Below, one piece after another: positions 1 to 13,518 of a stretch of 64,000 bases of DNA. Under the pieces are notes generated by a model that made no database searches, had not been told where the DNA came from, and saw only the letters and a program-made list of their open reading frames with translations. Location of the stretch: contig CAXAMN010003836.1 in assembly GCA_963970005.1 (NCBI GenBank), positions 313,162 through 377,161 on the forward strand, written 5' to 3'. The first letter of the stretch is position 1. Every line of letters starts with the position of its first letter. Made by a program: the position numbers and the translations under genes. Source of the DNA: Durusdinium trenchii. Taxonomy: Eukaryota; Sar; Dinophyceae; Suessiales; Symbiodiniaceae.

Positions 1-19
1 GTTGAAAGGTTGACAGATT

Positions 20-3000
20 TCAAGAGACTGATGGCTTCTGATTACTTAGTTTCTGACAGCTAGGTTGAGGCGGTAATGCTACCAAAACCATCAAATGACA
101 CACCTCCTTTAGCCTAGATACCAGCCAAAGCTTCATTTTCTGGTTCTCGAGCATTTCGACTGAGCTTCCATCCCGCCTTTTGGCCGAAGTAAGCATGAGC
201 ATGCATCCTGGTTCACGAGCTGGCACTTTGTTTTCCACCACATACTGCTCAAGCAACCCCTCCAGTGTGTCAGGTTCCAAGGAGAAGGGCTTGGGAGCTG
301 CATCTTCCACAGGTGCAGCAGGGTGGTTGGAAGGGTCTGGACAGCTTCCAGAGCCCCCACAAAACCTAAGGGCACATCGGATACAAACCTAAATGCCCAT
401 TTGATACAAGTCAGCACGGGACCATGGATCACCAAATAGAATAAGGTCCAGTTGTTTTTTATGCCCCTGAAATTGGAAAATGTGTTTAAACACAATCCAT
501 GGCAGCTTCTTGTCGAAGTCTTGGATGAGGCTGCGCCATTGGGGAGCAAACAGCGGGTTCTCCAAGTGTAGGCCGCGAACTTCATTGGAAAGCTCAATGA
601 CATACTTCTTGATCCCTTTCGCTTTGTTGTTCAGAGAGAGCTTGGCAAGCTTCAAGGGGTAAGAGCTGAGGTCCACCTTGTCTACAGGAGGTGGTGTAGG
701 GTCATAGGGCCTCACATTGCCCATCGTTTTGCCACCCCGCTTCCAATCCTGGCAGCATAGTCAAGAGCAAGCTAGATCTGAGGTTGATGGGTCTGACTGG
801 GTTTGGGTCTGTTTGGCCTTTCCTTCTTTCAAACCAATGGAAAAGTATATATTCATAACCTTTCTTGGCCAGATCAATATGGAAGGGGCAGCCCGGTGTT
901 CATTGTTAATATTTAATCTTGGAATTGGACTTAAGCTCAGGGCAAACTCCCTGGGCTGGGTGTGATACAACATGCTATAAAACATGCTCGAGAACATGTT
1001 GCAAATTTCTTACACAAGTGCGGGGTCCTCAAAGAGGAACATGGCGCATTCCCTCTCACAATGCTGGATCAGTGTTAGATCCGTACTCAATGAAAGGCTT
1101 CGGAAGGTGTGCATTTGCTTCTCAATGGAGCTCTTGATCATCGAAAGCTCCAAGTTCCCCTCATAAGGTGTGAGGTTGACAACCCCAATCAAAGAATGAG
1201 CTTCGCTGCCTTTCAGCAAGGATGCAATCACGGATTGAGGAAGTGCTTCTCCAGCGAGAAGTTGAGCAGTCTCTTGCACATCACTCAAAGACCTCCAGAC
1301 TCCAGACATGATAGGACATGCCTCATCTCCGAAAACTATGCCAGGCCATTAGATTTGCTCCCTGCCACAAAACATTAAAGATCATTACCCATTGTAGAGT
1401 AAATCTACAACATCCGATTGTCAGTGGTCCCTTTGACATGTTTTGCAAAAGCCAGGCCTGACCCCTTCCGATGCATGTGGTACGGCGTCCCGGCCCGTTG
1501 GCACAACGTACATGTGCTCAGGGGTCCATGGCAGCAAGTCGCGTGGAGTCCTGAACAAGTGTTTGAAGCCTTGCTTCAGATTCAAAAACTTTTGGGCGCA
1601 ATCATATTGCTATGAAAACCCTCTGTCATTAGACCAAAACATTGAGCAACCCAAGTACGAAGAAATCGTTTAGTGATATGTTTTAATGAGAATGATTGGT
1701 TTGGACTTTTACTCCACCCAGCCTCTCTGACATCAGTTGAGATGCTCTCCAAATGTTGGAGTCAAGACATCCATCAGCGAAGATCAGCCAAGCAGGGTAG
1801 CAAAGATGAACCTTCTTTGTGGCCGGGGCCACATCACACCGTAGCGTGATGCTTTCAGCATACAACTTCTTGGCATCCATTTTGTCTTCGATCCTCCTGA
1901 CCACATCAGAAGGTATTCTTCCTATTATAGGTCCCTATTTTTCCAAAAGTCCCAGCCAGCCATGAAAACATAAAGCTTCAGGGGATAGTAAGAGGTTTGC
2001 TGTCAAACCTACCTGATAATAAAAAGAGTGAGACTGCTCCCATCATTCCAGTCCGAAGCTGTACGATCTTATTCTTTCAAAAGAAGATGGTATATTGTGT
2101 GTGTATGAGGGTGCACCTTTTTCTATAAACAACTTGAGTCTCCTCATTTCAGCCCGCAGCCCACTCCGACGATCTGATACAAGGTGCGGCGCGATTGCAA
2201 AGCAAACTCCGCGTTCTGGCATGGAGGCCAGAGCCTTGCGGACGCAATCCATCGTCACGTTGAGATCCTGGGTGGAAAGCCTACCAAGCTTCATGTAGTC
2301 CAGCCAAATGATCAACGACCCGTTGTCCGCTTTCAGCTTGGTGACAAACTGAGGGGCATGACTCTTGCAAGTAGCTTTCTTATTGCAAAGAGATTTAATT
2401 TGTGTTGGTTTGATTTGTGTGTGGAGGACATGTATCACCCAAAAGATTGGCGAAAAAGGGGTGAAAGAAAAACAGTCAGGGAGCAAGATGATTTCAAGAA
2501 GAAATTGACTGTTGTGACATTGCTGCCTGAAAGCTTAACACTTTTCTGACACCCACCCCTCCAACAAAATGGTCTTGCCTTCATGAGCTCTTCTTGAAGC
2601 TCAGTCGGAGTTCCTGCTCTGTGGTGGCAGTTATTGCTCATAAACTGTGCCGCCAAAGTGGAACCAATGTGATTCTCCTGTCGAAGATGGCACACCTTGG
2701 CTACTCGACTTGTTCGCTCCGATTTGGATTCCTCAGTATACAGCCGAGCCAACTGAGCAGCATCACGAGCCAGTGCCAAGGCATCTGCTTCAAATTGAAG
2801 CTTGAAGTTCTGCTTGGTTAAGCTGTCCAGGGTCTCATCCGCTTTCACCAGTTCGGACCCATCAGATGGAGCAGCAGCAGCAGGGAGATGGTCGGCCCAC
2901 ATCGAACACATCTCAGGGCTGAAGCCAGGATCCCTTCCCTCAAGCATTGGCTTGAGCTCTTCATGGAAATCCCTCAGGGATCAAGGAGTGAGTAACACGT

Positions 3001-5718
3001 TCAAAGCTCTCCCACCATTGTGAGATTTGCTAGCCTCTACTTTGAAAAATAAACAAGGTGGCCAAGAAGGTATGGATCCTCAAACATAGCAGAGCCTTGA
3101 CAGCCAAAACAAGCAGTCAGGCAGGTTGATACTATTTTCAGCCAACACAGGATCCTTCAAAAAGTTTAAATGAGACCAGGCACCCCTCAATGAGGCGATT
3201 CATCACTAACTTGATGGTCTCCTCAGGGAACACAATCAAGTTGTCAGAGTTCTTGTGATGCTGCATTTGCTCCAGGACATACCCGGCCATGCAACAAATG
3301 TCGCACTCCAAGGCCCATTGTGACACAGGCATGTGCAGCACCTGAGCCTTGCCAGCTTTTTGCTTCGTCACTTCGAAGATGAACAGCACCCGCTGCATGA
3401 AGATATGCTGCTTCCCCTCATTCATTGTGAGCATCTCTGCAAAGATGCCCTCCACCTCTGGTCCTTTAGGCTTGCCATTCAAGAACCACCGCGGATGAAG
3501 AAGCGTTTCTCGATGAAAAGCTGCACAGGGGAAGGCCACATGACATACTGTAGTAAACCCAAAGAGGCATCATGAGAATAGAGCGCCAGAGTTCTAATGA
3601 AACCCTGGACATGGGAAGGTAGTTAACTTAGACGCAGGTGTGTTTGGCACAGTCAGTCCGATTCAAACCACTAGGCTTAGGGTTGCAATTATTTGACATT
3701 TGCTGGCCTGACTGGTCAAAGCGGTTCACATCCAAGTGCTGCCGGATCATCTTCCACACAGCATCACAAACGCCCACCTGGGGTTTAAACATGGTTTGGT
3801 GCGGTATCGGTATAGGTCGTTGATAAGGAAGAGAGTGTGGGTGCACTGAAGATTAAAATGTTCGAAGCTTTTTGGATTTAGTCCAATCACCTTGAAGCCG
3901 AACATGAGGTTGGCTTGGTTCTTTTCGATCCTCATCTTGGGGTTGGATGCTGCTAGCCCATAGCTGTTGTACTCCTGGATGGCCACATCCCATGCCTGTT
4001 GGTAGCTCGTTCCATTATCCTGCCAGGGGTGTGGGAAATAGGATGAAGGCTGTCTCAGACCAAGTTTTCTTGAAACTTAACAGTTAAAAGAAAACTTTTT
4101 TCGGGAAACCTTCTAAGGTGAAGGGAAGTGCAGGCAATCTGGAACACCCCAGTTCCTTCACGATTTGGTCTGTGCGACCATGGAAAGCCAAACACAGCTG
4201 CAGGATCGACTTCTTTTGGCGTTCTGCTTGCTGTTCACTTACTTGAATCCTCCTCCAGATGTAGTCAGAAGGATTGGCCTGCTTGATGTAGACAGCATTC
4301 ACCAAGATGCTTGTTTCAACCCACCTGGGATCCACTGGAGGTTTGATTTAGAACCAGGACCAATGGTTGGAGAAAGGCCCCTGCAAATCCCAACCAACCA
4401 AGTCTCACTCAATCCCTCCATCTGACAAGTTCTTCAAGATAGTAACATTTTGGGGGAGCTTACCAGAAAGAAACTATCATCCCAAAGGCGACGATGGGGA
4501 CCGGACCACAAAGGCGACGGTGGCGACCTCACCATCACCTATGGGCCTGATCTGAGCATAGTTGCGTCACCTTTGGCACTTCCAAGTTTCAACTTGGGTA
4601 AAGGCGACGATGGGTATGCCACCATCACCTTTCACATCTTGACCCCTTTACTCGTGATCCTTCAGTCTTAGGTAATTACTTTCTTTATTAGAAATGTATT
4701 GCAACCATCTAAGATCATCTCAGGGACCTACAGAATCAATTCATTTCATTATTCGTAAGAACCCAGGATCTAGCCAGTCTGATCAATGGAGCCCTGAACT
4801 CTTCAGCTAAGACTGATTATGTGAAAGGCGACGATGGCGACCCCACCATCACCTTTGGATTTTGGGGAACTTGGTTGGTCCAAAGGCGACCCAACTATAC
4901 CCAACAACTATCTAAAGCCATACCAGGTCACTTTCGAAAGTCTTCGAGCTCTTCTGGCGTCAGCCCCTTCTGAAGACAGAGGTAGGTGTAGAAAAGGGAA
5001 TACAAGAGAATAGAAGATCTCCCACATCCCTTCACAACTTCCAGGACTCCAAAGTCCATGGGCTGGCCCCCCCTGCTTGCGTCGACAGGTTTGAACTCTA
5101 TGGTTTCGCGAAAGCGCTCATAGCCCAGGCCCCAGATTGAGTAGGCTGTCGACAGCCAGTCCCCGAGCATCGGCAATCCATCGGAAGGCAACTTTGGGGT
5201 GAATGCCAAAGTGGGGATCTCCATCACAGTCTTCACCTCCGCGTCCTGAACAGGGGCCGGATTATTCTCCCGGGATTGTTGGAGTGAAGGTTCAACATGT
5301 TTTGGAAACTTTGCCCACTTGTCCGGTATGGTGAGGCTTTGAGGATGCTGCACTGCTTTCCCCATGACACTGCAAAGCCACTCATGAAGAGGAGTAAAGA
5401 GCTCGGGCTTAGCATTCTTCAACAGCCACGCAACTGGGTGTTCATCCTTCGCTGGATCGAAATTCCTAAGCTTCACCAGGTGAGGTTCATCGGGTTGTAC
5501 CCAAACAATCATTTGCAACAAATATCCCTCTTGCACAACTTCTGGATTCTACACATTATGTTTCACAAAGGGGTCTGATTGAGATTCCTGGTTGTAATCT
5601 TTCATAAGAGGGTCTGGGCAGTTAGCCACATCTTGCTGCTCCATGGGCCCAGCTGAAGGCCAACCCTTTGCGACTTGCCCGACGACGGCGGCGTAGCTTG
5701 GCTGCCACGCTTACCCAT
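20..5718 (-). CDS. Large spliced gene of unknown function (left element copy)
   Basis: Inverted copy of 37555-43254. At the C run 5067-5073 (seven) the frame stays open: the exon at 4928-5536 reads through VDASRGGQPMDFGVLEVVKG to LTPEELEDFRK, so this copy probably shows the ancestral frame. Missense differences from the other copy lie at 1598, 3256 (His/Arg), 3334 (His/Arg), 3728 (Val/Ala), 3863 (Glu/Lys) and 4537 (Thr/Ala, probably intronic). The 3' part nears the window edge, but coding seems to end before position 20. No recognised family. The product is mostly soluble-looking, with an Ala-rich helix segment and no clear membrane span. Confidence 0.5.
4482..4892. repeat. Cluster of 33-bp foldback repeats (left copy)
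   Basis: Near-palindromes of AAAGGCGACGATGG, a 5-bp spacer and CCACCATCACCTTT at 4600-4632 and 4824-4856, and a related one at 4510-4541. Half-units occur at 4484 and 4882. Arm mismatches are C/T changes that would still pair as G-U in RNA. They lie in an intron of the large unknown element gene. Confidence 0.65.
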
Positions 5719-5951
5719 CGTAGACAGGTCGAGCGAAAACCCTCACTGTGGTCCAAAAACCTTGAAGAAACAGTTCACAAGCTGTGCGATGAGTGAAATG
5801 GTAGTTGATGGTGTGTGCAGTGTTCATCCATTCAAGACCCATCAATACCTTTTTTCTTCTTGGGTGCCTGTAAAGGTGGCATGCTGAACATAAGCCTTGA
5901 ATTTGTAACAACAGCTATCGAATTTGAGAACTTCGATACCTTTACAATCTA

Positions 5952-7595
5952 TCAGCTGAGTCCAAGGATTGTTGCAACCAGCACCGCACCGATGCATGGA
6001 ACTGACATCGCATTACCGCTCATGCGGACAGATGCGGTGGTGCAGGCATTGTCGAGCTGGAGCATTGGCGCCATCGCTGCCTCACTTTGACTGGGAGTGA
6101 CAGGCAGGACATGGGTCGCGAAGAGCTCCAGTGGTTGCATGACACGTCTTGAGGCCTCCCAGGGAACAACAAGTTGAGAACTGTTGGAAAGTTATTTGTT
6201 GGGCATGCAGCAATTCAAACTCTTGAAACATGATATGTTTCCCGCAGGTTGGGACCTTGCTAAACAGCTTGCCAGAGTTCGTAGTCAGTGTCATCAAAGA
6301 TCGATCCTTGCACTCTGTCCTCCCCCTCCCGTTCCGGACAAGTTGGTTCAAGTCCGCAACTTGCCAACCCTTCTTTGAGAACATCTTGGGGTCGTCATAG
6401 TCATGCAGGTTGCTCTCCTGAGCTAAGACTGTAGGGCGGTGATAATTGAATGACTGGTTTTATACAAAGACAGGAAACATGACTAATTTATTTGAGAGTC
6501 CTGCTCCATGGTAAGCCTTGATGGGGCAAGGTTCATCCAGTAGAAATCTTGAGCCACCATGCTTGGCCTAGCTCGCAAAGCTCCCAAGACCTCTAGGAAG
6601 GGAAAGTCTGGTTTCCAAGGCCCCATGTAGGCCACATTCCAGATCACCCCATAGATCCGTGGACGAGCACATCCAAATCCGAAGATTCTGGGGTCAATCT
6701 TCACAATTCGACAATCCCACTCAACATTCCCAAAGTGTTGAGTCACATAGGCCTGCAAATTATACTCGGTCACGTTCTCAATGATATGTATGTCAGCTGA
6801 TTCTGTTGCATCGCTGTAGTATTTCTCATGGACTTTGTGCTTGATATCCGCTTCCCCCTTTCTCAGGCCCATCAAAGAATATGGCTGGCAAGGTGGTCCT
6901 CATGGGATTGAGCCCAGCCGCGGAAGGGAGGAAGAGACTGGGATGGCGTTTGATGAACTTTCAAACAAACATTTTGTTGATTCATTGCCCAAATCCTGCC
7001 ACCTTGATCCGCAAGCCTGAGATGGGGTGTTTGTTTGTGTTGCAGGGTCGTTTCTAGATGTTTGCTCAAGGAAGGTAAAGAGATCTATATCAGAAGGTAT
7101 ACCTGGGAATGATAATTAGGCAAGTAGCTGTTTTGGTCGACTGGCAACTGACAGCTGCACATTTTCAGGTGTTTTACACACCATAGTTCAGTATTCTCCG
7201 GGCTGAAGTCCATGATATTTTCGAAGACACAGGACGAATACGAACGACAAAGTACACGTTGGCATGAAGGTTCGTAATCACATGAGAAGTGAAGCTGGAC
7301 ACGTTTTCGAGATCTCCTGGGCAACTCCTTGCGGATCACTGACTCCAAGCTTAGCATGGCCTAGGCCCACCAATTGTTTTTCAGGCAGGTCAGATTCAAT
7401 CTCTGAGTAATGGGCTGATTCTGCACACCCAACTCCAGAGAACATAGTTCCGAAGTGCCACAAAGGCCATCGCTTGAACTGAGCCACAACCTGTCGTTTG
7501 CCAAAGTGCTTATACAGTCGCTTCACAAAGGTCTCAGCCCAAGAAAATGTCTCTTTGATGTTTTTCGGTCCCAACGGGTCTGAATCTGTAGCCAT
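5952..7595 (-). CDS. C-5 cytosine DNA methyltransferase, spliced, open in left copy
   Basis: Start Met at 7595 opens MATDSDPLGPKN. Exons in order: WPLWHFGTMFSGVGCAESA (SAM-binding motif I, about 7400-7595); HFSCDYEPSCQRVL (about 7100-7340); GPPCQPYSLMGLRKG with the catalytic Pro-Cys-Gln loop (motif IV, from 6898); then in the same exon IIENV (motif VI) and FGFGCARPRIYGV (motif VIII). The last exon, near 5952-6140, has SGNAMSVPCIGAVLVATIL (motif X). The order I, IV, VI, VIII, X is that of DNMT-type enzymes, so an active enzyme making 5-methylcytosine is plausible. I see no reader domain. It sits between the DUF7869 gene and the large unknown gene on the same strand. DNMTs carried by dinoflagellate mobile elements are known for retrotransposons; here the carrier has TIRs. 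Confidence 0.75.
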
Positions 7596-7777
7596 GGGAA
7601 AGTCCGTTTTCTGAAAGCATCTCCTGGTGAATGGCTAGGAACCATGCAGAGGACTGAGATGGAGCATGAACTGAAAGTGACTTAACATAAAAACATTTGT
7701 CTCCTGGGAGTCTTCACTTTCTTGATTTCATTGGTCTTCTTCAGGAAGGGCTTGCGAACTGTCCTCTCACAGTAGAT

Positions 7778-10700
7778 TCACTCGCTTGACACTTTCACTT
7801 TTTTTGAGCTCCTTGCAGGTGATGGCTGTGTGACCTTTCGCACAGCGTCGCGAAGACTGAGAGTGGGTTTCCTGCAGATGCATGTGCTGTCATGTGATAT
7901 CACAACTTAAGTCAGTCAACAGTTTGTGGTTCCGACCCTATTTCCATTTCGTAATCAATGCAAGATTCTTCATCAGATACAAGGGCACTGCTGGCGTCAG
8001 CTGACCATCCACAAAAGGCTTCGAAGAGAGATTGAATCACAGTGTGTGGTTTACACAAAGGTACAATCAAATTGAACGAACCTTGCGCAAGAGCAGTGCA
8101 GCGAATGCTACAGTCTCCTTTTTGGCAAGCAAATTTGCAGCAGCGAGAGTGTTGATGAAATCCCAAACACAATCAGCTGACTGATCTTCGATCAAAAGGT
8201 CAGATCTAGTTGTCATCGAAAACGTTTGGCAATCCTACATCCTTTCCAGAATTCAATGCGCAAAGTTTTGCAACTCCATTTAGCATACTAGAAGACAAAT
8301 CCATCAGCTTATGGACGGGGTTGCCAGTGTCTCGCTTCAAGATCTTATGAGCCTGCCAAAAGGGAATCATGATTTCCACGTTTCAGTTCAGATTCAGAAG
8401 CAGCATGCTCGAGAATGAACAAAAAGGATCGGGCCTCCAACAGCTTCTGGGTTGCCACGTAATTTATTTCTTCAGCCTGCTAGAGTCAAGAACTTGGAGG
8501 TGACTTGAACCAATGCGTTAGCTCAAAGGTTTCAGGCCTTCTTCATAGCCTGCTTGTGCTGTTCCTGCAGTATTCAAATCTACGTTTTGACTAGGGTACC
8601 ATGCCTCAAAGAGTTTTTGTTTGAGACCAACCAGTGATCAATGTCAAGACAAATGCCGGTCCTTCTGGGCTGAGACCGGGGATATGTAGAAGGGATCCTG
8701 GCAGTTGTTGACAACTCCTTGCCCCTTCCCAAAACTGATGGTGTGCCTGAGAATCGGCTATGTCGCTCCACCAAACCACAGAAGCAGCAGCTTCAAGGTG
8801 GATGTCGTTGTCCTGTCGCAAGCTCCAGGTAAATTCAAACTGGTAACAGCAAAGAAGTGGTGTGAAGCTTCTTTGATATCCAGAATGTTCCAAAAAGTTT
8901 ATAAACCTTGTCCAAGCCCTGGTGCAATGGAATAAACATACACTTATAGCACAAGCATCCAGTTTCTGAAAGTCCTTCGACTGAAAAAGCCTTCGTTTAG
9001 GATCTGGCGTAGTGTTCACGAGGCTGCACTGAACATCTGTCAAAGAACGCTTCAAGCTACCGGAAGTCCTTCCAAATGATGACTCAAGGCCCAACACAAC
9101 AAGTGGTTTGAGGAACAGGTTCATAAGCTGCAGAAAAACAAGCACTCCTCTCCATCTCATCCATGGTCTTCAAAATAACTACAGACCCCAGCTTGAGGCG
9201 CTGCAAACAAACAGAACCGCAACAGCTTCCAATCATTTCATCAAAGAACGATTCCATCTGTCCATCTGTTGTTATGCGAATCTTAGCAATTAGATTGTTT
9301 TTTCCATCTCACCTGCGTCTTTGCATCCGAGCACTGAACTGCATTTGGGGAATCACCTTACCAATGAGCGATTGCCCTGGGTCTAAACTTACAAGGGCAT
9401 CGAACTCACTGTCACACCTGACAGAAAGCCAGGGCAACGCAGGAACAGGCTCTGCAGGAGCATTTGGATTGCTCAAAGCAATCATATACTGAACTGTTCT
9501 CTGTGTGCTTGCATTATCTTCTGTTTGAAGAAGTAGCATCGCAAGCTGCAAGAATTTCTTTCTTCTGTCATTATCAAATGATTTCAAAGGCCTTGCGATG
9601 TGGGGAATGTCTCCCACCAGGCCCATGAACTCACATGGGAAGACCACTACTGGGTCCTGCAGGAGAGGTTTGGTTCAATATGATATGATCTTACTTGCTT
9701 GTGAAGCTGTTGAACAAGAATTCACAAACTCCTGGCTCAAAGCATGGTCCGCAAGGAAACGCTTCACGCAGCACACAACATCATTTGGTGACACAGCAAA
9801 TCCATGTCGACCAGGGCCCTCTGTGACGATGTTCATGCTTCCAGGGATGTCTGGCAGCCAGAAGTAAAAGAGTAATACACTCACCTGCACTCCTACAATC
9901 AGTTCAATCTAGAATGAGCCTCTACGACGCATGAAGAGGAAGGCATGGGCTCCGCTGCTATCTTCTTTCATTCCTCCAGAATATGTCACCGGTGCACCTT
10001 CAAGCCTCAGAGAACAAACGCATGAACAAAATATTCATCAAATCAAGTGCAACCTGTTCCAGGCAAACTCAAACAGACAAGGAACCATGTTTTCCATGGT
10101 CTGGTAGTTCTGAGTTCCTCCACAAGCACCTCGGCATTTCCCAGCCAAGCCTTGATGTTGATCTTGTCACACAGGTAGCGCAGCTTCCTCAATGCCCATG
10201 CCCAACCAAATTGTTAGCGGCTGTTTGGTTTGGACATGGCTGTTAGTAGTTAGTCTCAAAACAGCTTCAAATTGCCCCAAGTGTCTCCTCTATGTCTGGT
10301 GGGTCAGCCAAACAATCGACCCACCTCATGGATCTGCTCAGGATCCCGTATATTTGATCTCGGTCAAAGGGACATATTAAAACGAAAAACTCCTGGTTCT
10401 GCAGCTCCCTTTCAACAATTAATGAATCTGAAGCAAACTAGCATTTCGTCAAGTTACCCAAGCTTCCGTGAGTATGCCCCACGCGATGGAATAATATTCC
10501 AGTGAGTTCCAATCCCTTCTGTAATAGCATCCACGCTAACAGTTTGAGGATCGTCTGGTTCTTGTTCTCGCGAACAGTATTGTCCGCCTCAATCTAAAAG
10601 TATATAGATATTCATTGACCAAAAGTGTAACAGTAACTCAGTAACAATATCTCACATTGAGCAACTCCAGTTTTGCCTAGCAGCAATCATCAGGATCTTG

Positions 10701-13346
10701 CGTGGCATCTTGTCCTGCAAGATGGTGTGGACATGCTCCAGGGTCTTGATGACAGACTCAGCCACTGTCGAGCCATCGCTCGGCAAACGAACATCTACCA
10801 CGTGCAGGTGAAGACAGACTTGATGGCACCATACACCTTGAATTTTTACTCTTGGACGATCCAGTTTCTGCATGCTCTTCGAAAGAGTGCCATGCCGGAG
10901 TCTCGGTAGGCACCATTTGGATTGGTCCATTCCATCCTTATGTGAGCAAGGCAACACTTACTCCTGCCCAACCCGGAATGCAATCACATGCAACAAATTG
11001 CAAACTCATGATGCCTGAAACTTCAATCTCTTGCTGCTGGGAAGAATCAGTTGTTAGAAGCAATGTGTCACCATCCACCATAGGGTCAAGGGCCTGATCA
11101 AAAACTCTAGTGCAAGAAAATTGTCAGGTTTTGACTCCAATCACCAAACAGGCCTCGAGGTAGCTTTCAAGCTGCCTGTCTGCTGCCACAGCTCCAAGAT
11201 GGTCACGATAGCCACGGGCTATTTCGTATTTGTCCACCGGATCCTCACAAATATAATTCTCAGTCTGTAAGCATCAATTAGAGCATCCATCAAGCTGAGA
11301 TAGATATGAAAACAGTTAGTGAGTTATTGGTAAGAAAAGTGTCAGAATTCTCCTCAAAGGCTGTCTTGTAGCACGAGCAATCATCGCAAACAGCAAATCC
11401 AGTTGGATTTGAGAAGCGCAAAAGATTAGCCCACTTCGTCTGAAACCTTCGTACAAAATGATTGTACCTCAGGCTGTGTGCTGGTTGGACCAACCCTGGT
11501 TAGACCTGTGACCTGCAGTTCACCCAACAGCCTTGATTTGGGTTTTGATCTAAGCTACGAAACAGCGAGGTTGCTACCAGCATGGAGCAACTTCAGGTTC
11601 CCTGGTGGCAAGTAGCGTGTGGGCAGCTCGGAAGGGCAGCTGCCAAACGTGGTCTCCACAATCCTGAGAGCTAAGCTGTTCATAGAACAATTGCTTTGAG
11701 CAGCTGACCAACAAATCTTGCAGTCAGTTTTAAAAATGACATGGCTCTGACACCAGACCGCTTTGAAGCCTAAAATGTGCAGTTTCAGCTCCAAGTCTGA
11801 ATCTATAGACTCTGCTGGCACCTCCCACTCATCTGCATCCTCCGCTCCCACCATGTTGTCCACATCAGTGTCTCAGCATGCAACCCCCAAGTTGCCCAGA
11901 AATGATCTCTTATGCCACAGACCTTTGGTTTACAGCAAAACCTCATTGCAGGTTAGACTCCAATATCATCTTTGTGGGAGCCATGAGTGAACTTGATGGT
12001 CAGGTGGGACTCATCTCCAGTTGCGCCTTGTGATTCTCGAGCAGCTCTCTGAAACCTGTGGTGAGTGACATGTGTCCTGGTGGGTTAACATGCGTCCAAT
12101 TTGCTTGTTCTTTTTGGATATTTATATAATGAAGCAAGAAACCGATCTGGAAGCATCCCTGCTGCATTGATGTACAACTTGAGAAAGTATGAGTCCAACT
12201 TCATGTTCTTCAAGGGTGTTCTCTTCTTAACCTTTGCTCACAAGCAGGAATGTCGATGATATGCTTGGGGAAGACACTTGACAGTTCTTTTTTCCAAAAC
12301 CTATGACACAATATGCGGTTTGGCAAATGTTTGATAAGTAGCGGCCCCAAACTTTGCAAATCGTCGATCCTGCAAGCCTGCCCCAGCTCGGGAGAAACGA
12401 CCCGATCGAATGCCTAGAAGTGCTGCCAAGCACTTCGAAGAGATGATCCGCTTCCCTGTGAGGAACGACCAGCTGCGATTGCCCTTTGCAATGCCAGTCA
12501 GCATGCTCTCAATCTTGGCAGCCAAAGCATTGTACGAAACAGAATACTATGTGAAACAACACCTGAACATACACCAAATTCAGTGAATAATCAACTGAGT
12601 CCCGATCATAAGAATCTTGCTCAATCTTGTGCAAAGACCAAAAAGTATCCAGGAAGGTAAGTACAGTATCCTGATCCTCTTGGAACCCCTGGAAGCACGT
12701 TTGTCGATGGCAACGGCAAGATGATGTCAGAAGCTTAGCCAATCTACTCCTGCTGCACCCATTGGATGCCTGCCTGAGTACACCCCAAGCAAGACTGGTG
12801 ATGGTGAGATGGCAGGACCACACGAAAATGAAAATAACCTCAGACCAAACTTAACCTTCAAGAAGAAGACCCTACGTCACCATCATCAGCAATCATCATC
12901 AATACAACAACATCACCACACAGCAAAGTATTGCTTTGCACAACAAGCCACTTCACACGGACCTTGGGGTTTGCAAGAAGTCTCCTTCGGGAATTATTGT
13001 AGTTGGGCCGCTTGCGAAAAGGAGCTGTCTTGTTGGACTCAGTCTGTAGCATTGCAGCTTTGAATTGCCTCAACCTTTTAAGATCAAAGCACACTGTCGC
13101 CAAAGTCTGGTGAACTGAATCAGATTCTTGGACTTTTTCTGAAACTTCTGCTAAAGCCAGATCACCCTTCGATGACTCACTCTTCCCCACTATTTGTCTC
13201 AAGTAACTTCTGCGGTCGCTCAGCGTTCCATGATCATCACCATCATAAGCTCGAAAACATGTCCCGTTTGGGACAAGAGCTTTTCCTGATGATTCATCCC
13301 CTTTTGGGGTTGACACCAGGCCTCGAAAATAGGACCTCCTGTCCAT
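7778..13346 (-). CDS. DUF7869-family protein, spliced (left element copy)
   Basis: Inverted copy of 29926-35494 with the same exons in the same order; right coordinate = 43272 minus left coordinate in this stretch. Core motifs lie at 10682-10936 (DGMDQ), 10458-10587 (ADNTVREN, GHTHG) and 10286-10358 (DQIYG). The only difference I found in its coding region is at 7920, which changes Val to Leu near EPQT in an exon end. No frameshift was seen relative to the other copy. It is transcribed leftward, toward the methyltransferase. As for the other copy, transposase function is inferred from motif spacing and location inside a TIR element. Confidence 0.65.
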
Positions 13347-13408
13347 CTTTGACCCAAATGGGCTAGAACATGCTTCCCACACACAACAGACCTTTACCCG
13401 GGCTTGGA

Positions 13409-13452
13409 CTCAATTAAAACGAAATTACCCTCAAATGCTGTGAAATTTACTT
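13409..13452 (-). repeat. 5' terminal inverted repeat of left element copy
   Basis: Identical to 29820-29863 on the - strand. The identity between the two element copies stops at 13452, which supports this as the true terminus. The adjoining 4 bases on the + strand are CAGC. Confidence 0.65.
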
Positions 13453-13456
13453 CAGC

Positions 13457-13518
13457 CTGGAACAGCTGCTGTATTATTTTACACCACAGCTCTTGCGGGA
13501 TCCCCGGGAGGGCCGACC
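13457..13518 (-). CDS. Exon of an unknown gene (F-box-like), interrupted next to its donor by the left element
   Basis: On the - strand: acceptor TTGCAG|GGTCGG, 62 nt encoding SALPGIPQELWCKIIQQLFQ, then GC donor (GCTG) directly followed by the AAGTAA terminus of the left element copy. IPQELWCKIIQQLF loosely fits an F-box (LPxELxxKILxxL). The rest of the gene would lie beyond the element, off-window, or is lost. Its upstream exon may be 14211-14354, but the phases of the two do not fit directly, so another exon would be needed. Confidence 0.4.

Larger units (their letters stand above)
1..13452 (-). mobile_element. Giant TIR element, left copy, truncated by window edge
   Basis: The reverse complement of 1-13452 matches 29820-43273 almost base for base, starting exactly at the AAGTAAATTT terminus at 13452. 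Position 1 pairs with 43273, so the copy probably continues beyond the window for about another 4 kb. Differences found by comparing translations: substitutions at 1598, 3256, 3334, 3728, 3863, 4537, 7557-7558 and 7920, and one-base run differences at 5067-5073 and 6854-6858. Differences in untranslated parts may be missed. Beyond 13452 the flanks of the two copies are unrelated, as expected for independent insertions. The target duplication cannot be tested because the outer end is off-window. This copy keeps open frames at both homopolymer sites. Confidence 0.75.
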
